Part shown: positions 17,951 through 26,050 of the stretch, one piece after another
Numbering within the stretch: position 1 is the stretch's first letter
Layout of the letters: every line of letters begins with the position of its first letter
From: Falsiroseomonas sp.
Lineage (GTDB): Bacteria > Pseudomonadota > Alphaproteobacteria > Acetobacterales > Acetobacteraceae
Assembly (NCBI RefSeq): GCF_030695085.1
Contig: NZ_JAUYTS010000070.1
Coordinates: 21,794-85,793 of the forward strand
Length of the DNA: 64,000 nt
Reading direction: 5' to 3'
Made by a program: the position numbers and the translations under genes
The notes under the pieces: generated by a model
The model's database searches: none
What the model saw: the letters and a program-made list of their open reading frames with translations, nothing else
Told to the model about the DNA's origin: nothing

Positions 17951-18504
17951 CAAAGTTTCGGCAATGCCACGCCGCGCTGGCGCATGTACTTGCCCTTGCG
18001 GTCGGCATAGCTGACCTCGGGCGGCGCGCTGCCTTGCAGGAACAGGAACTGGCAGATGCCCTCATTGGCATAGATGCGGGCGGGGAGGGGGGTGGTGTTG
18101 CTGATCTCGATGGTCACCTGGCCTTCCCATTCGGGCTCCAGCGGCGTGACATTCACGATCAGCCCGCAGCGCGCATAGGTGGATTTGCCGAGGCAGATGA
18201 CCAGCACATCGCGCGGGATGCGGAAGTATTCAATGGTGTGGCAAAGGACGAAGCTGTTCGGTGGGATGATGCATGTCTCCCCGCGCCGTGTCACGAAGCC
18301 CTGGTCGGAGAACACCTTCGGATCCACCACCGCATTGTCGACATTGGTGAAGATCTTGAACTCGTCGGCCAGGCGGGCGTCGTAGCCGTAGCTGGACAGG
18401 CCGTAGGAGATCACGCCCTCCCGCCGCTGCGATTCGACGAAGGGCTCGATCATCGCCGTTTCCTGCGCCATGCGGCGGATCCAGGTGTCGGGCATGATGG
18501 ACAT
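17950..18504 (-). CDS. dcd: dCTP deaminase
   Basis: A 184-residue trimeric nucleotide deaminase that converts dCTP to dUTP for thymidylate synthesis. Family blocks are [53 protein letters not shown] (with catalytic-site Ser/Arg and nearby acidic residues), [20 protein letters not shown] and EGICQFLF. Length fits the family. ATG 18504 and ATG 18495 are both possible; the latter would begin [11 protein letters not shown], close to typical N-termini. It is followed on the same strand by the tandem repeat and murA. Confidence 0.95.
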   Translation of the reverse strand: MSIMPDTWIRRMAQETAMIEPFVESQRREGVISYGLSSYGYDARLADEFKIFTNVDNAVVDPKVFSDQGFVTRRGETCIIPPNSFVLCHTIEYFRIPRDVLVICLGKSTYARCGLIVNVTPLEPEWEGQVTIEISNTTPLPARIYANEGICQFLFLQGSAPPEVSYADRKGKYMRQRGVALPKL

Positions 18505-18569
18505 GGAGCGGCAGCCTCGGGCAACGGGGAGGGCCGGGTTACCCGATGCGGGCGCGGGCGTCCAATCCG

Positions 18570-18767
18570 TCAGTCCTCCGCCGCGGGTTCGGGCTGCGGC
18601 GGCGGCTCGGCCCGCGCCCGGGCCTGCGCCTTGCGGCGGCGCAGATTCTCCCGCAGCGCGGCGGCAAGCCGGGCTTCCCGCGCACGCTGTGCGTCCGATT
18701 TCGCCGGTGGCGATTTCACCGGCGGCGATTTCACCGGGGGCGGTGCAGGGTCCGGCGGCTTGTCCAT
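18570..18767 (-). CDS. Small Pro-rich/basic helical protein, function unknown
   Basis: A 65-residue protein with two parts. Residues 1-24 are a Pro-rich segment with repeats [15 protein letters not shown]. Residues 25-52 form a highly charged helix ([20 protein letters not shown]), followed by a Pro/acidic tail. The Arg/Lys-rich helix resembles short hypothetical proteins that I recall from alphaproteobacteria, but I cannot name a family. It lies upstream of dcd on the same strand with 65 bases between. A nucleic-acid or ribosome association could be guessed from charge only. Confidence 0.6.
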   Translation of the reverse strand: MDKPPDPAPPPVKSPPVKSPPAKSDAQRAREARLAAALRENLRRRKAQARARAEPPPQPEPAAED

Positions 18768-18818
18768 GAGGGGCAGGAACCGCGCTGGGCGCGGCCGGTC
18801 AAGCCCGGGCTGCCGTGG

Positions 18819-19790
18819 TCAGTCGATGCTGATGCCCGCCGCCTGCACCACCCCGGCCCAGCGCCGCACCTCGGCCTCGACGAAGGCGCTGTATTCCGGC
18901 GCCGTCATCCGCCGCGGCGTGGCGCCGGTCTCGATCAGCTTGGCGGTGATCTCGGGCGTGGCCAGCGCGGCCAGCACCTCGGTATTCAGGCGGTTGACGA
19001 TGGCCGGCGGCGTGCCGGCGGCGGCCGAGAGGCCGAACCAGGTGGACGCCACCAGGTCCGGGTAGCCCAGCTCCTTGAAGGTCGGCAGGTCCGGCCAGCC
19101 CGGCACCCGCGCATCGGCGGTCACCGCCAGCAGGCGGAAGCGTTCATTGCGTCCGGCTTCCACCAGCGTGGTGATCATGGATTCCAGCGAACCACCGGCC
19201 ACGTCATTCATCATCGGCCCGCTGCCGCGATAGGGCACATGGGTCGTCTCGATGCCGGCGGAGCGTTGCAGGATCGCCTGCTTGGTGTGGGAGGAGGTGC
19301 CATTGCCCGGCGAGCCGACATTCAGCCCCGGCCGTGCCTTCGCCGCGGTGATGAAGTCCGCCAGGCTGCGGATCGGGCTGCTGACATTGACGGCGAGGAC
19401 GGAGGGGATTTCCGCCATCAGGGCCACATGCGCGAAATCGGTGACCGAATTGTAGGGCAGGTTGCGATAGACGGCGGGCGCGACGCCGAAGCTCGCGATG
19501 TTCGAGACGATGAGCGTCTGGCCATCCGGCTGGCTTTTCGCCACCAGGTCGGAGCCCACCGTGCCCCCGGCGCCGGCGCGATTTTCCACCACGAAGGTCT
19601 GGCCGAAGGCGGTGGTGAGCCGGGCGCTGACCAGGCGGGCGATGAAATCCGTGGTGCCGCCCGGCGGGAAGGGCACGATCACCCGCACCGGGCGGGCCGG
19701 GTAGCCCGCCTGTGCCCCACCCTGGGCAGCGACGAGAGAGGGAGCGGCCAGGGCGCCGGGCAGCAGGGACAGCAGGTGACGGCGACGCAT
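18819..19790 (-). CDS. Tripartite tricarboxylate transporter substrate-binding protein (Bug/TctC family)
   Basis: A 323-residue periplasmic binding protein. The N-terminus is MRRRHLLSLLPGALAAPSLV with cleavage likely after AQG or nearby; the RRR start could be read by Tat or Sec. Bug-family blocks follow: YPARPVRVIVPFPPGGTTDF, VVENRAGAGGTVGSD, DGQTLIVSN, PGLNVGSPGNGTSSH, HVPYRGSGPMMNDVAGG and RLLAVTADARVPGWPDLPTF. These bind small carboxylates for a TctAB permease, but no tctA or tctB is present in the window. GGAGG at an optimal distance fixes the ATG at 19790. It is divergent from a maleate-isomerase-like gene, which suggests a related carboxylate substrate. Confidence 0.88.
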   Translation of the reverse strand: MRRRHLLSLLPGALAAPSLVAAQGGAQAGYPARPVRVIVPFPPGGTTDFIARLVSARLTTAFGQTFVVENRAGAGGTVGSDLVAKSQPDGQTLIVSNIASFGVAPAVYRNLPYNSVTDFAHVALMAEIPSVLAVNVSSPIRSLADFITAAKARPGLNVGSPGNGTSSHTKQAILQRSAGIETTHVPYRGSGPMMNDVAGGSLESMITTLVEAGRNERFRLLAVTADARVPGWPDLPTFKELGYPDLVASTWFGLSAAAGTPPAIVNRLNTEVLAALATPEITAKLIETGATPRRMTAPEYSAFVEAEVRRWAGVVQAAGISID

Positions 19791-19861
19791 CGGAATCCTC
19801 CGGTCGGGCGGGCGAGGCCGGCAGTAAGCCCCGCCGGGGCCTGACGGACAAGCGACTTGCA

Positions 19862-19876
19862 TGGCAGTCTGTGCCA
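19862..19876. promoter_or_regulatory. TGGCA-N5-TGCCA palindrome in the divergent promoter
   Basis: A perfect five-base inverted repeat with a five-base spacer, 21 bases upstream of the maleate-isomerase-like ATG and 71 bases from the binding-protein start. The size and symmetry suit a LysR- or GntR-type operator. No regulator gene is adjacent. Confidence 0.35.
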
Positions 19877-19897
19877 CGACGCGATCCAGGAGCCAGA

Positions 19898-20668
19898 ATG
19901 ACGGTCGAATACGCCCCGCGCGGGCTGGTGGGCGTGCTGACGCCGCAGGCCAACACCACGGTGGAACCGGAATTCGCCATGCTCTGGCCGCCGGGGGTCG
20001 CCATGCTGAATGCGCGGATGACCAGCACCAAGCCCACCATCATCGCCCGCCTGCTGGACTATCTGCGGGACCTGCCGGGTGCGGCCGCGCAATTCGCCAA
20101 TGCGCCGATCGATGCGATCGCCTTCGCCTGCACCGGCGCCAGCTACTATGCCGGGGTGGCGGAGGAGGATGCGCTGGTGGCGCGGATGCAGGATGCGCTG
20201 GGCATTCCCGTCATCACCGCGGCGCTGGCGGTGCGGGATGCCTTCCAGGCCGTGGGGGCGGAACGCATCGGCCTGGTCTCGCCCTATCCGGACGATCTGA
20301 CCGAGGCGGCGGTGGGATACTGGACCGCGCGCGGCTTCGAGGTCACGGAAGTCTCTCGCAGCGCCATGGCCGATGGCAGCTTCCACCCGATCTACGCCAT
20401 GACGGCACAGGGTGCCGCGGCCGCATTGGCCGCCCTGCCGGCGGGGCGGGTGCAGGCCGTGGCGATGCTCGGCACCGGCATGCCGACGCTGGGGCCGATC
20501 CTGGGCCAGCCCTTCGTCGGCGAAGCGCCCGTCACCTCCTGCATGCATGCCCTGGCGTGGCGCAGCGTCTGCGCCGTGACGAAGCAGCCGCCAGATGCGG
20601 AAAGCTTCCTCGCCTGGGTGCGGGGGGAGGGTTGGGGCGCCCGCTACCGCGAACGCATGGGCGGCTGA
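19898..20668 (+). CDS. Maleate isomerase / Asp-Glu racemase superfamily enzyme
   Basis: A 256-residue enzyme of the maleate cis-trans isomerase / arylmalonate decarboxylase branch. The start VGVLTPQANTTVEPEF is characteristic. The two active-site cysteines are visible: IAFACTGASYYAG (near residue 77) and PVTSCMHALAWR (near residue 211). Substrate is unknown; decarboxylation or isomerisation of a dicarboxylate is likely. AGGAG at 19888-19892 fixes the ATG. The divergent neighbour is a carboxylate-binding protein, which supports a shared catabolic role. The stop is followed immediately by a long inverted-repeat element. Confidence 0.82.
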   Translation: MTVEYAPRGLVGVLTPQANTTVEPEFAMLWPPGVAMLNARMTSTKPTIIARLLDYLRDLPGAAAQFANAPIDAIAFACTGASYYAGVAEEDALVARMQDALGIPVITAALAVRDAFQAVGAERIGLVSPYPDDLTEAAVGYWTARGFEVTEVSRSAMADGSFHPIYAMTAQGAAAALAALPAGRVQAVAMLGTGMPTLGPILGQPFVGEAPVTSCMHALAWRSVCAVTKQPPDAESFLAWVRGEGWGARYRERMGG

Positions 20669-20804
20669 TACCAAATCCCGCGGATCGTGACCGATCCGGC
20701 CGCAGGCACCGGCGCTTCGCTTGGCTCGCCGCAGATGCGGCGGGCGTTAGTCGGCGCCTCGGCCGGCCTTGCCGACCGAACAGTCCGATCGACGGGATCT
20801 GGTA
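20669..20804. repeat. Intergenic inverted-repeat element of about 136 bases
   Basis: Ends TACCAAATCCCG (20669-20680) and CGGGATCTGGTA (20793-20804) match at 11 of 12 positions as reverse complements. Inner segments are also partly complementary (GGATCG near the left end, CGATCG near the right), and a perfect internal hairpin CGCCGC-AGAT-GCGGCG is present. The whole could fold into one long stem. It begins directly after a stop codon and ends before the convergent DUF3597 gene. It looks like a palindromic intergenic repeat rather than a gene; no transposase is nearby. Confidence 0.75.
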
Positions 20805-20825
20805 TGAACCCGGCCGCCGCTTGCC

Positions 20826-21191
20826 TCAGGCGCGCAGGGAATTCGGCACCCGGCCGCCATTTTCCGCCAGCTTGGTCATCACCTGGCGGTGCAGCCACAG
20901 GTTCAGGGTGGTGAGATCCGCCATGTCGCCGTGGTAGCGCAGTTCCTTCGCCAACTCGCGCCGCGCATCCTGCGAACTGTCGAGGCCGAGCAGCTTCAGC
21001 AGGTCGACGATGGAACGCCGCCAATCCAGCTTCTGCTTGGAGGCGGAGGCCATCTTCATCAACACCACCTCCACATCCACCTGGGCCACTGGCGCCGCGG
21101 TGGAGGCACGGGCCGGCGCGGGCGCGGGGGTGGCGGCTGCGGCGTCACCTTCGCCGAAAATCTTGGCAAGGATCGATTTGAAAATACTCAA
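20826..21191 (-). CDS. DUF3597-family protein
   Basis: A 121-residue cytosolic protein of the DUF3597 type. The N-terminus (SIFKSILAKIFGEG) and the C-terminal block (KLDWRRSIVDLLKLLGLDSS, then RRELAKELRYHG) are typical, joined by a Pro/Ala linker near residues 20-45. I chose the TTG at 21191: AGGAG lies six bases upstream and this gives the family's usual start 'MSIF'. An ATG 39 bases further upstream would add unrelated residues. Function is unknown. It stands alone between the inverted repeat and the alpha/beta hydrolase gene. Confidence 0.8.
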   Translation of the reverse strand: MSIFKSILAKIFGEGDAAAATPAPAPARASTAAPVAQVDVEVVLMKMASASKQKLDWRRSIVDLLKLLGLDSSQDARRELAKELRYHGDMADLTTLNLWLHRQVMTKLAENGGRVPNSLRA

Positions 21192-21260
21192 GCTGATGCT
21201 CCTGGGGCCAAACTGGCCTTTCGCGATCATAGCGCAAAAAGCGGCCCGTGGTTCGTTGGC

Positions 21261-22088
21261 CTAATGATTTGGCGCCAGCCAGTCCCGCAGCAGCGCATCC
21301 AGCTCCGCCGCCGCCTCATAGGCCACCCAGTGCCCGGCGCCCGGCACCACCGCCACGCGCGCATCCGGGCGTGCATCCCGCAGCGCCTCGATCCGCAGAT
21401 GCAGGTTGGGCCAGGCCACGGCATCCCGCTCGCCCCAGATGGCGTTGACCGGCACGCCGACCGCCGCGGCCAGCGCATCCTTCAGATTGCCGGAGGGCGC
21501 GAATTGCCGGCTGCGAAGCCGTGCGGCCCGGGAGTTGATCTCCTGGATCTCCAGCGCCAGCGCGTCGATCTTCCCAGGGTCCGCGAACATCAGGGCGGCC
21601 AGGTTGTGGCGATGCGCGGCCACCTTCTCCGCGCCCTGCTTGTCCCGCACCTTCACCAGATGCGTCGGGCTGCGCGGCGTGCCCAGCGCGCCGGCGCCAC
21701 AGATGGTGACGCTGCGCAGCCGCGGCGCCAGCAGCCGCGCCACATGGCCAGAGGTGATGGCACCGAAGGAGAAGCCGACCAGATCCATCGCCGCCGTATC
21801 CGGCACCAGCGTCTTCAGCCCCTCCACCAGCACGCCCGCGATCGTCGCCGGGTCCTGCGGCTCCGGCGGGTCGTCGCTTTCGCCGAGGCCCGGAATGTCG
21901 GGCGCGATCACCATGCGCTGCGCGGCCAGCCAGGGGATCTGCTTCACCCAATGCCGCCAGGACCCGCTGCCGCCATGCAGCAGCATCACCGGCGCGCCGC
22001 CATCCGGGTTCCAGACCCGCCAGACCATCCGGCCGGCGCCGCAGGGGGTCTCAACGCGCGTGGCCTGTGCTTCGAGTTCGGCAAGCAT
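21261..22088 (-). CDS. Alpha/beta-fold hydrolase
   Basis: A 275-residue hydrolase. The oxyanion region is VMLLHGGSGSWRHWV, the nucleophile elbow is GFSFGA (Ser near residue 107), an acidic residue lies in IWGERDAVAWP, and the catalytic His is in PGAGHWVAYE near the C-terminus. DIPGLGESD is the usual strand-4 block. It starts four bases after the acyl-CoA dehydrogenase stop, so both are one transcript and may act on the same acyl or ester substrate. Specific chemistry is not deducible. Confidence 0.85.
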   Translation of the reverse strand: MLAELEAQATRVETPCGAGRMVWRVWNPDGGAPVMLLHGGSGSWRHWVKQIPWLAAQRMVIAPDIPGLGESDDPPEPQDPATIAGVLVEGLKTLVPDTAAMDLVGFSFGAITSGHVARLLAPRLRSVTICGAGALGTPRSPTHLVKVRDKQGAEKVAAHRHNLAALMFADPGKIDALALEIQEINSRAARLRSRQFAPSGNLKDALAAAVGVPVNAIWGERDAVAWPNLHLRIEALRDARPDARVAVVPGAGHWVAYEAAAELDALLRDWLAPNH

Positions 22089-22092
22089 GCAG

Positions 22093-23259
22093 TCAGTAGC
22101 TCCGGGGTAGCCCGAGCACGCGCTCGGCGATGTAGCAGAGCACCAGTTGCGGGCTGACCGGCGCGATGCGCGGGATCAGGCTTTCGCGCAACAGGCGCTC
22201 CAGATGGTATTCCTGTGCGTAGCCATAGCCGCCCAGCGTCATCACCGCCTGCTGGCAGGCGTTGAAGCCGGCCTCGCCCGCCAGGTATTTGGCCGCATTC
22301 GCCTCCGCGCCGCAGGGGCGGCCCTGGTCGTAGAGCCAGGCGGCCTGCATCACCATCAGCCGCGCCGCTTCCAGCTGCATCCAGCAGGCGGCCAGCGGGT
22401 GCTGGATCGCCTGGTTCTGGCCGATCGGGCGGCCGAACACCACGCGGTCCTTGGCGTAGGCCGAAGCCCGCGCGATGGCGGCATGGCCGATGCCGATGGC
22501 CTCCGCCGCGACCAGAATGCGCTCGGGGTTCAAGCCGTGCAGGATGTAGTCGAAGCCGCGGCCTTCCTCGCCGATGCGGTCTTCCTCCGGCACTTCCAGC
22601 CCGTCGATGAACAACTCGTTCGAATCGACGGCATGGCGGCCCATCTTGGGAATCTCCCGCACCTGCACCTTGCTGCGGTCGAGCCTGGTGTAGAACAGCG
22701 TCAGGCCCTCGCTGCGCTTCTTCACCTGTTCAAGCGGCGTGGTGCGGGCCAGGATCAGCATGCGGTCGGCCACCTGCGCCGTGCTGATCCAGACCTTCTG
22801 GCCCTTCAGCACGTAGCCCGCGTTGCTGCGCGCGGCGAAGGTCTTCAGCTGCGTGGTGTCGAGGCCGGTATTGGGCTCCGTCACCGCGAAGCAGGCCTTT
22901 TCCGCGCCCGAGATCAGCGGCGGCAGCATGCGGTCCTGCTGCGCCTGTGTGCCATGCACCACCACCGGCATCGGCCCGAAGATGTTCATGTGGATGGCTG
23001 AGGCGCCGGACATGGCGGCACCCGATTGCGCCACCGCCTGCATCATGATCGCTGCCTCCGTCACGCCGAGCCCGGCGCCGCCGACGCGTTCGGGCATGCA
23101 GATGCCGAGCCAGCCATCCGCCGCCATGGCGGTGTGGAATTCCTGCGGGAAGCGGTGCGCGCGATCGGCGGCGAGCCAGTAGTCATCGCCGAAGCGGGCG
23201 CAGATGCGGGTCACCGCATCGCGCAGGGCTTCCTGCTGCTCGGTCAGGGCAAAATCCAT
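22093..23259 (-). CDS. Acyl-CoA dehydrogenase family protein
   Basis: A 388-residue FAD-dependent dehydrogenase of normal length. Visible blocks are FALTEQQEALRDAV at the N-terminus, CFAVTEPNTGLDTTQLKTFA and KVWISTAQVADRMLILART (FAD and substrate loops), ILVAAEAIGIGHAAI, and the C-terminal MTLGGYGYAQEYHLERLLRE. It should oxidise an acyl-CoA at C2-C3, passing electrons to ETF. Chain length and branch preference are unknown. ATG 23259 gives the standard N-terminus. It is divergent (66-base gap) from a class-V aminotransferase-fold gene and co-transcribed with the hydrolase. Confidence 0.92.
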   Translation of the reverse strand: MDFALTEQQEALRDAVTRICARFGDDYWLAADRAHRFPQEFHTAMAADGWLGICMPERVGGAGLGVTEAAIMMQAVAQSGAAMSGASAIHMNIFGPMPVVVHGTQAQQDRMLPPLISGAEKACFAVTEPNTGLDTTQLKTFAARSNAGYVLKGQKVWISTAQVADRMLILARTTPLEQVKKRSEGLTLFYTRLDRSKVQVREIPKMGRHAVDSNELFIDGLEVPEEDRIGEEGRGFDYILHGLNPERILVAAEAIGIGHAAIARASAYAKDRVVFGRPIGQNQAIQHPLAACWMQLEAARLMVMQAAWLYDQGRPCGAEANAAKYLAGEAGFNACQQAVMTLGGYGYAQEYHLERLLRESLIPRIAPVSPQLVLCYIAERVLGLPRSY

Positions 23260-23325
23260 GGCGTTGGCTGTCTCCTCGTCCGGCAGCGTGCCAAGCTGGC
23301 GGCGAAGCGCAACCCTGGGTCCGAT

Positions 23326-24426
23326 ATGTCTCTGTTCGATCCCGCCGATTTCCTGATCCCGCCCGGCCTGGTGCATGTCTGCGCCGCCGGAGAGACGCCG
23401 GTGCTGCACGCGCAGGCCATGGCGCTGTCCCGCCACGCGCTGGACAAATCCACCGGCCCCGCCGGGCGGGCGAAGCTGGATGCGGAGGTGGAGCGGCTGC
23501 GCGCGCGGCTCGCCCGGGAATGGGCGGTGCCCACGGAAGGCATCGGCCTCGTCTCCTCGGTGGCGGAGGGGATGTCGATGCTGGTCGAAAGCCTGGATTG
23601 GCGGCCCGGCGACAATGTGCTGGTGGACCGCAACGAATACGCCTCCGTCGTCGCGCCGCTCTCGGTGAAGGGCGTGGAGCTGCGCTTCGTGGCGATGGCG
23701 GACCCGGAAGCGGTGGCGGCGGCGGCCGATGCGCGGACGCGGATGATCGCGGTCTCCGCCGTGTCCTATCTCGATGCACGCCGGCACGACCTGCCGGCGC
23801 TGCGGACGGCCGCCGATGGCGTCGGCGCGATGCTGGTGGTGGACTACACCCAGGGCAGCGGCTGGATGCCGATCGAGGCAGCGGTCGCCGATTTCGCCTT
23901 CTCCGCCTGCTACAAATGGATGCTGGGCCTGACCGGCACGGCCATCGCCTTCTGGAACCAGGCACGCCAGCCCGGCTGGGCGCCGGCGACGGCCGGGTGG
24001 TATTCCATCGTCACCGGGCCGCGCCCCGACTATGCCGCGCCACTGGCGCTGCGCCCCGATGCCGGCCGCTTCACCCGCGGCAATCCCGCCCATGCGCCGT
24101 GCTACGCCCTGCATGCCGCGATGGACCACCATGAGCGTTTCGAGCGCACCGCCGTGCAGGCGCATGTGCAGGCGCTGACGGTCGCGCTGCTGGCGCGGCT
24201 CGACGCCGCCGGCATCGCCAGCATCACCCCGCCCGACCCCCGCCAGCACGGCGCCAGCGTCTGCATCGCGCATGACCGCGCCGCCCGCATCGTGGAGGGC
24301 ATGGCCGCGCGCGGCGTGCTCGCCTGGAACGGCCGCGGCCGCATCCGCATCAGCTTCCACGGCTACAACAACCTGTCTCAACTTGACCCGATCATGGCCG
24401 CATTGACGGCTGCGCTGTCTGACTGA
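23326..24426 (+). CDS. Class-V aminotransferase-fold PLP-dependent enzyme
   Basis: A 366-residue fold-type I PLP enzyme. It has a cofactor Asp in VVDYTQGSGWMPIE and the Schiff-base Lys in FSACYKWMLGLTGTA, with HAPCYALHAAMDHHERF and the C-terminal GRGRIRISFHGYNN. The pattern is kynureninase/selenocysteine-lyase-like rather than a classic transaminase, so a lyase or desulfurase activity is possible. It lies 14 bases upstream of a D-threonine-aldolase-family gene on the same strand, which suggests shared amino-acid chemistry. Substrate unknown. Confidence 0.83.
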   Translation: MSLFDPADFLIPPGLVHVCAAGETPVLHAQAMALSRHALDKSTGPAGRAKLDAEVERLRARLAREWAVPTEGIGLVSSVAEGMSMLVESLDWRPGDNVLVDRNEYASVVAPLSVKGVELRFVAMADPEAVAAAADARTRMIAVSAVSYLDARRHDLPALRTAADGVGAMLVVDYTQGSGWMPIEAAVADFAFSACYKWMLGLTGTAIAFWNQARQPGWAPATAGWYSIVTGPRPDYAAPLALRPDAGRFTRGNPAHAPCYALHAAMDHHERFERTAVQAHVQALTVALLARLDAAGIASITPPDPRQHGASVCIAHDRAARIVEGMAARGVLAWNGRGRIRISFHGYNNLSQLDPIMAALTAALSD

Positions 24427-24440
24427 GGAGTTCCAAAAGA

Positions 24441-25550
24441 ATGCTGCAAGCCCCGCCCGCCGAACCAGGCATGCGCGAGGAGGATGTCGAGACCCCCGCG
24501 CTGCTGCTGGACCTCGATGCCTTCGAACATAACCTCGACACCATGGCGGCCATCCTGGCGCCGACCGCGACCAAGCTGCGGGCGCACGCCAAGACCCATA
24601 AATCGCCGATCATCGCGTTGCAGCAGATGCGCCGCGGTGCCATCGGCCAATGCGTGCAGAAGGTGGCGGAGGCCGAGGCGCTGGCATGGGGCGGCGTGCC
24701 GGACATACTGGTCAGCAACGAGGTGATCGCACCGCGCAAACTGGCCCGCCTGGCCGCGCTGTCCACCATCGCCAAGGTCGCGGTCTGCGCCGACCATGAA
24801 CACGGCATCGCCGCCATCGAATCCGCCGCCGAGGCGGCCGGGCTGCGGATGACCGTGCTGGTCGAGATCGATTGCGGCGCCGGCCGCTGCGGCGTGACGC
24901 CGGGGCCGGAGGCGGTGGCGCTGGCGGAGCGCATCGCCGCCAGCCCCCACCTGATCTTCGGCGGGCTGCAATCCTACCATGGCAATGCCCAGCACCGCCG
25001 CACGCCGGAAGCGCGCGCGGAGGCCATTGCGGGCGCGGCGGAAGGCACCCGCCGCACGGTGGAACAACTCCGCCAACGGGGCCTGGATTGCGCCATCATC
25101 GGCGGCGCCGGCACCGGCACCTTCCGGAACGAGGTGGCGAGCGGCATCTGGAACGAGATCCAGGCCGGCTCCTACGCCTTCATGGATGCCGATTACGGCC
25201 GCAACGAGGACCCGCCGCCGTTCCGGCAATCCCTGTTCGTGCTCGCGCAGGTCATGTCATCCCCGCGCCCCGGCTTCTGCGTGGTGGATGCCGGCCACAA
25301 GGCCGTGGCGATCGATAGCGGCCTGCCGCTGGTGCACGGCTTTCCAGGCGTCAGCTACACCGGCGCATCCGATGAGCATGGCAACCTGAAGGCGGAGGAC
25401 CCGGCGATGCTGCCGCGACTCGGCCAGACGGTGCGGCTGGTGCCGGGCCATTGCGACCCGACCGTGGATCGCTACGACTGGTATGTCGGCGTGCGCCGCG
25501 GCCGGGTGGAATGCCTGTGGCCGGTCGCGGCGCGGGGTGGCATGGCCTGA
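24441..25550 (+). CDS. D-threonine aldolase / D-serine dehydratase family PLP enzyme
   Basis: A 369-residue fold-type III (alanine-racemase-like barrel) enzyme. The PLP Lys is in RAHAKTHKS near residue 53, VDAGHKAVAIDSGLP is the typical C-terminal block, and the metal site is VPGHCDPT. His and Asp/Cys there bind the divalent cation in family members. It may cleave D-threonine or D-phenylserine, or dehydrate D-3-hydroxy amino acids; sequence does not decide. GAGGAG at 24425-24430 precedes the ATG and overlaps the upstream stop region, so the pair is co-translated. Confidence 0.82.
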   Translation: MLQAPPAEPGMREEDVETPALLLDLDAFEHNLDTMAAILAPTATKLRAHAKTHKSPIIALQQMRRGAIGQCVQKVAEAEALAWGGVPDILVSNEVIAPRKLARLAALSTIAKVAVCADHEHGIAAIESAAEAAGLRMTVLVEIDCGAGRCGVTPGPEAVALAERIAASPHLIFGGLQSYHGNAQHRRTPEARAEAIAGAAEGTRRTVEQLRQRGLDCAIIGGAGTGTFRNEVASGIWNEIQAGSYAFMDADYGRNEDPPPFRQSLFVLAQVMSSPRPGFCVVDAGHKAVAIDSGLPLVHGFPGVSYTGASDEHGNLKAEDPAMLPRLGQTVRLVPGHCDPTVDRYDWYVGVRRGRVECLWPVAARGGMA

Positions 25551-25629
25551 TCAATCGGCCCGCCGGGCGACCCGTCCGGGCGCCGGGCGGGCCACATGAC
25601 CAGCGCCGATTGTGGCCCGCAGGCGCGCC

Positions 25630-25947
25630 TCAGCGGCAGACGCGACGTTCCACCCAACGGTGGCGGATGCGGCCGGAACGATCGCGATAGGCGACCCGGC
25701 GGCGTTCCATCCAGCACCGCTGGCGGCGGCGGCGCGGGTTGCCACGGGGGCGACCCGGCGGCGGGCCGTACTGGACCTCCTGCATCAGCGCCTCGACCTC
25801 GGCCTGCTCGGCCACGGCGGGCGCAGCCTCGGGCAGCGGGGCCGGGCTTGGCGGGCGGATGGCGCGGGCGGCGGCCTCAGCGCTGCCGAGGGTCGCCGCG
25901 GCGATGGCGCCGGCCAGGCCGGCGAGGAGAAATCTGCGGCGTTCCAT
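25630..25947 (-). CDS. Small Arg-rich exported protein, function unknown
   Basis: A 105-residue protein. The N-terminus MERRRFLLAGLAGAIAAAT is a likely signal peptide with a Tat-like RRR-F-L pattern, cleaved near SAEA-AARA. After an Ala/Pro/Glu segment, the C-terminal 40 residues are extremely basic (RPRGNPRRRRQRCWMERRRV). No family is recognised. It is isolated, with 79 bases to the convergent PLP gene and 103 bases to prs. AGGAAG upstream supports the ATG at 25947. Confidence 0.6.
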   Translation of the reverse strand: MERRRFLLAGLAGAIAAATLGSAEAAARAIRPPSPAPLPEAAPAVAEQAEVEALMQEVQYGPPPGRPRGNPRRRRQRCWMERRRVAYRDRSGRIRHRWVERRVCR

Positions 25948-26050
25948 GCTGGTTCTTCCTTGGTTGTTCAGGAAGACCAATCAACACCGCAATCATGGCC
26001 AGAAACAGTCAGGAAACGGCTAATAATCCGGTGTTCTGCAAGCAAGTGTT

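Noticed and set aside
17787..18071. Extended N-terminus for MurA through the tandem repeat
   Set aside because: The frame is open only because the repeat is 69 bases long. MurA homologues start at the MDRIRIRGG position.
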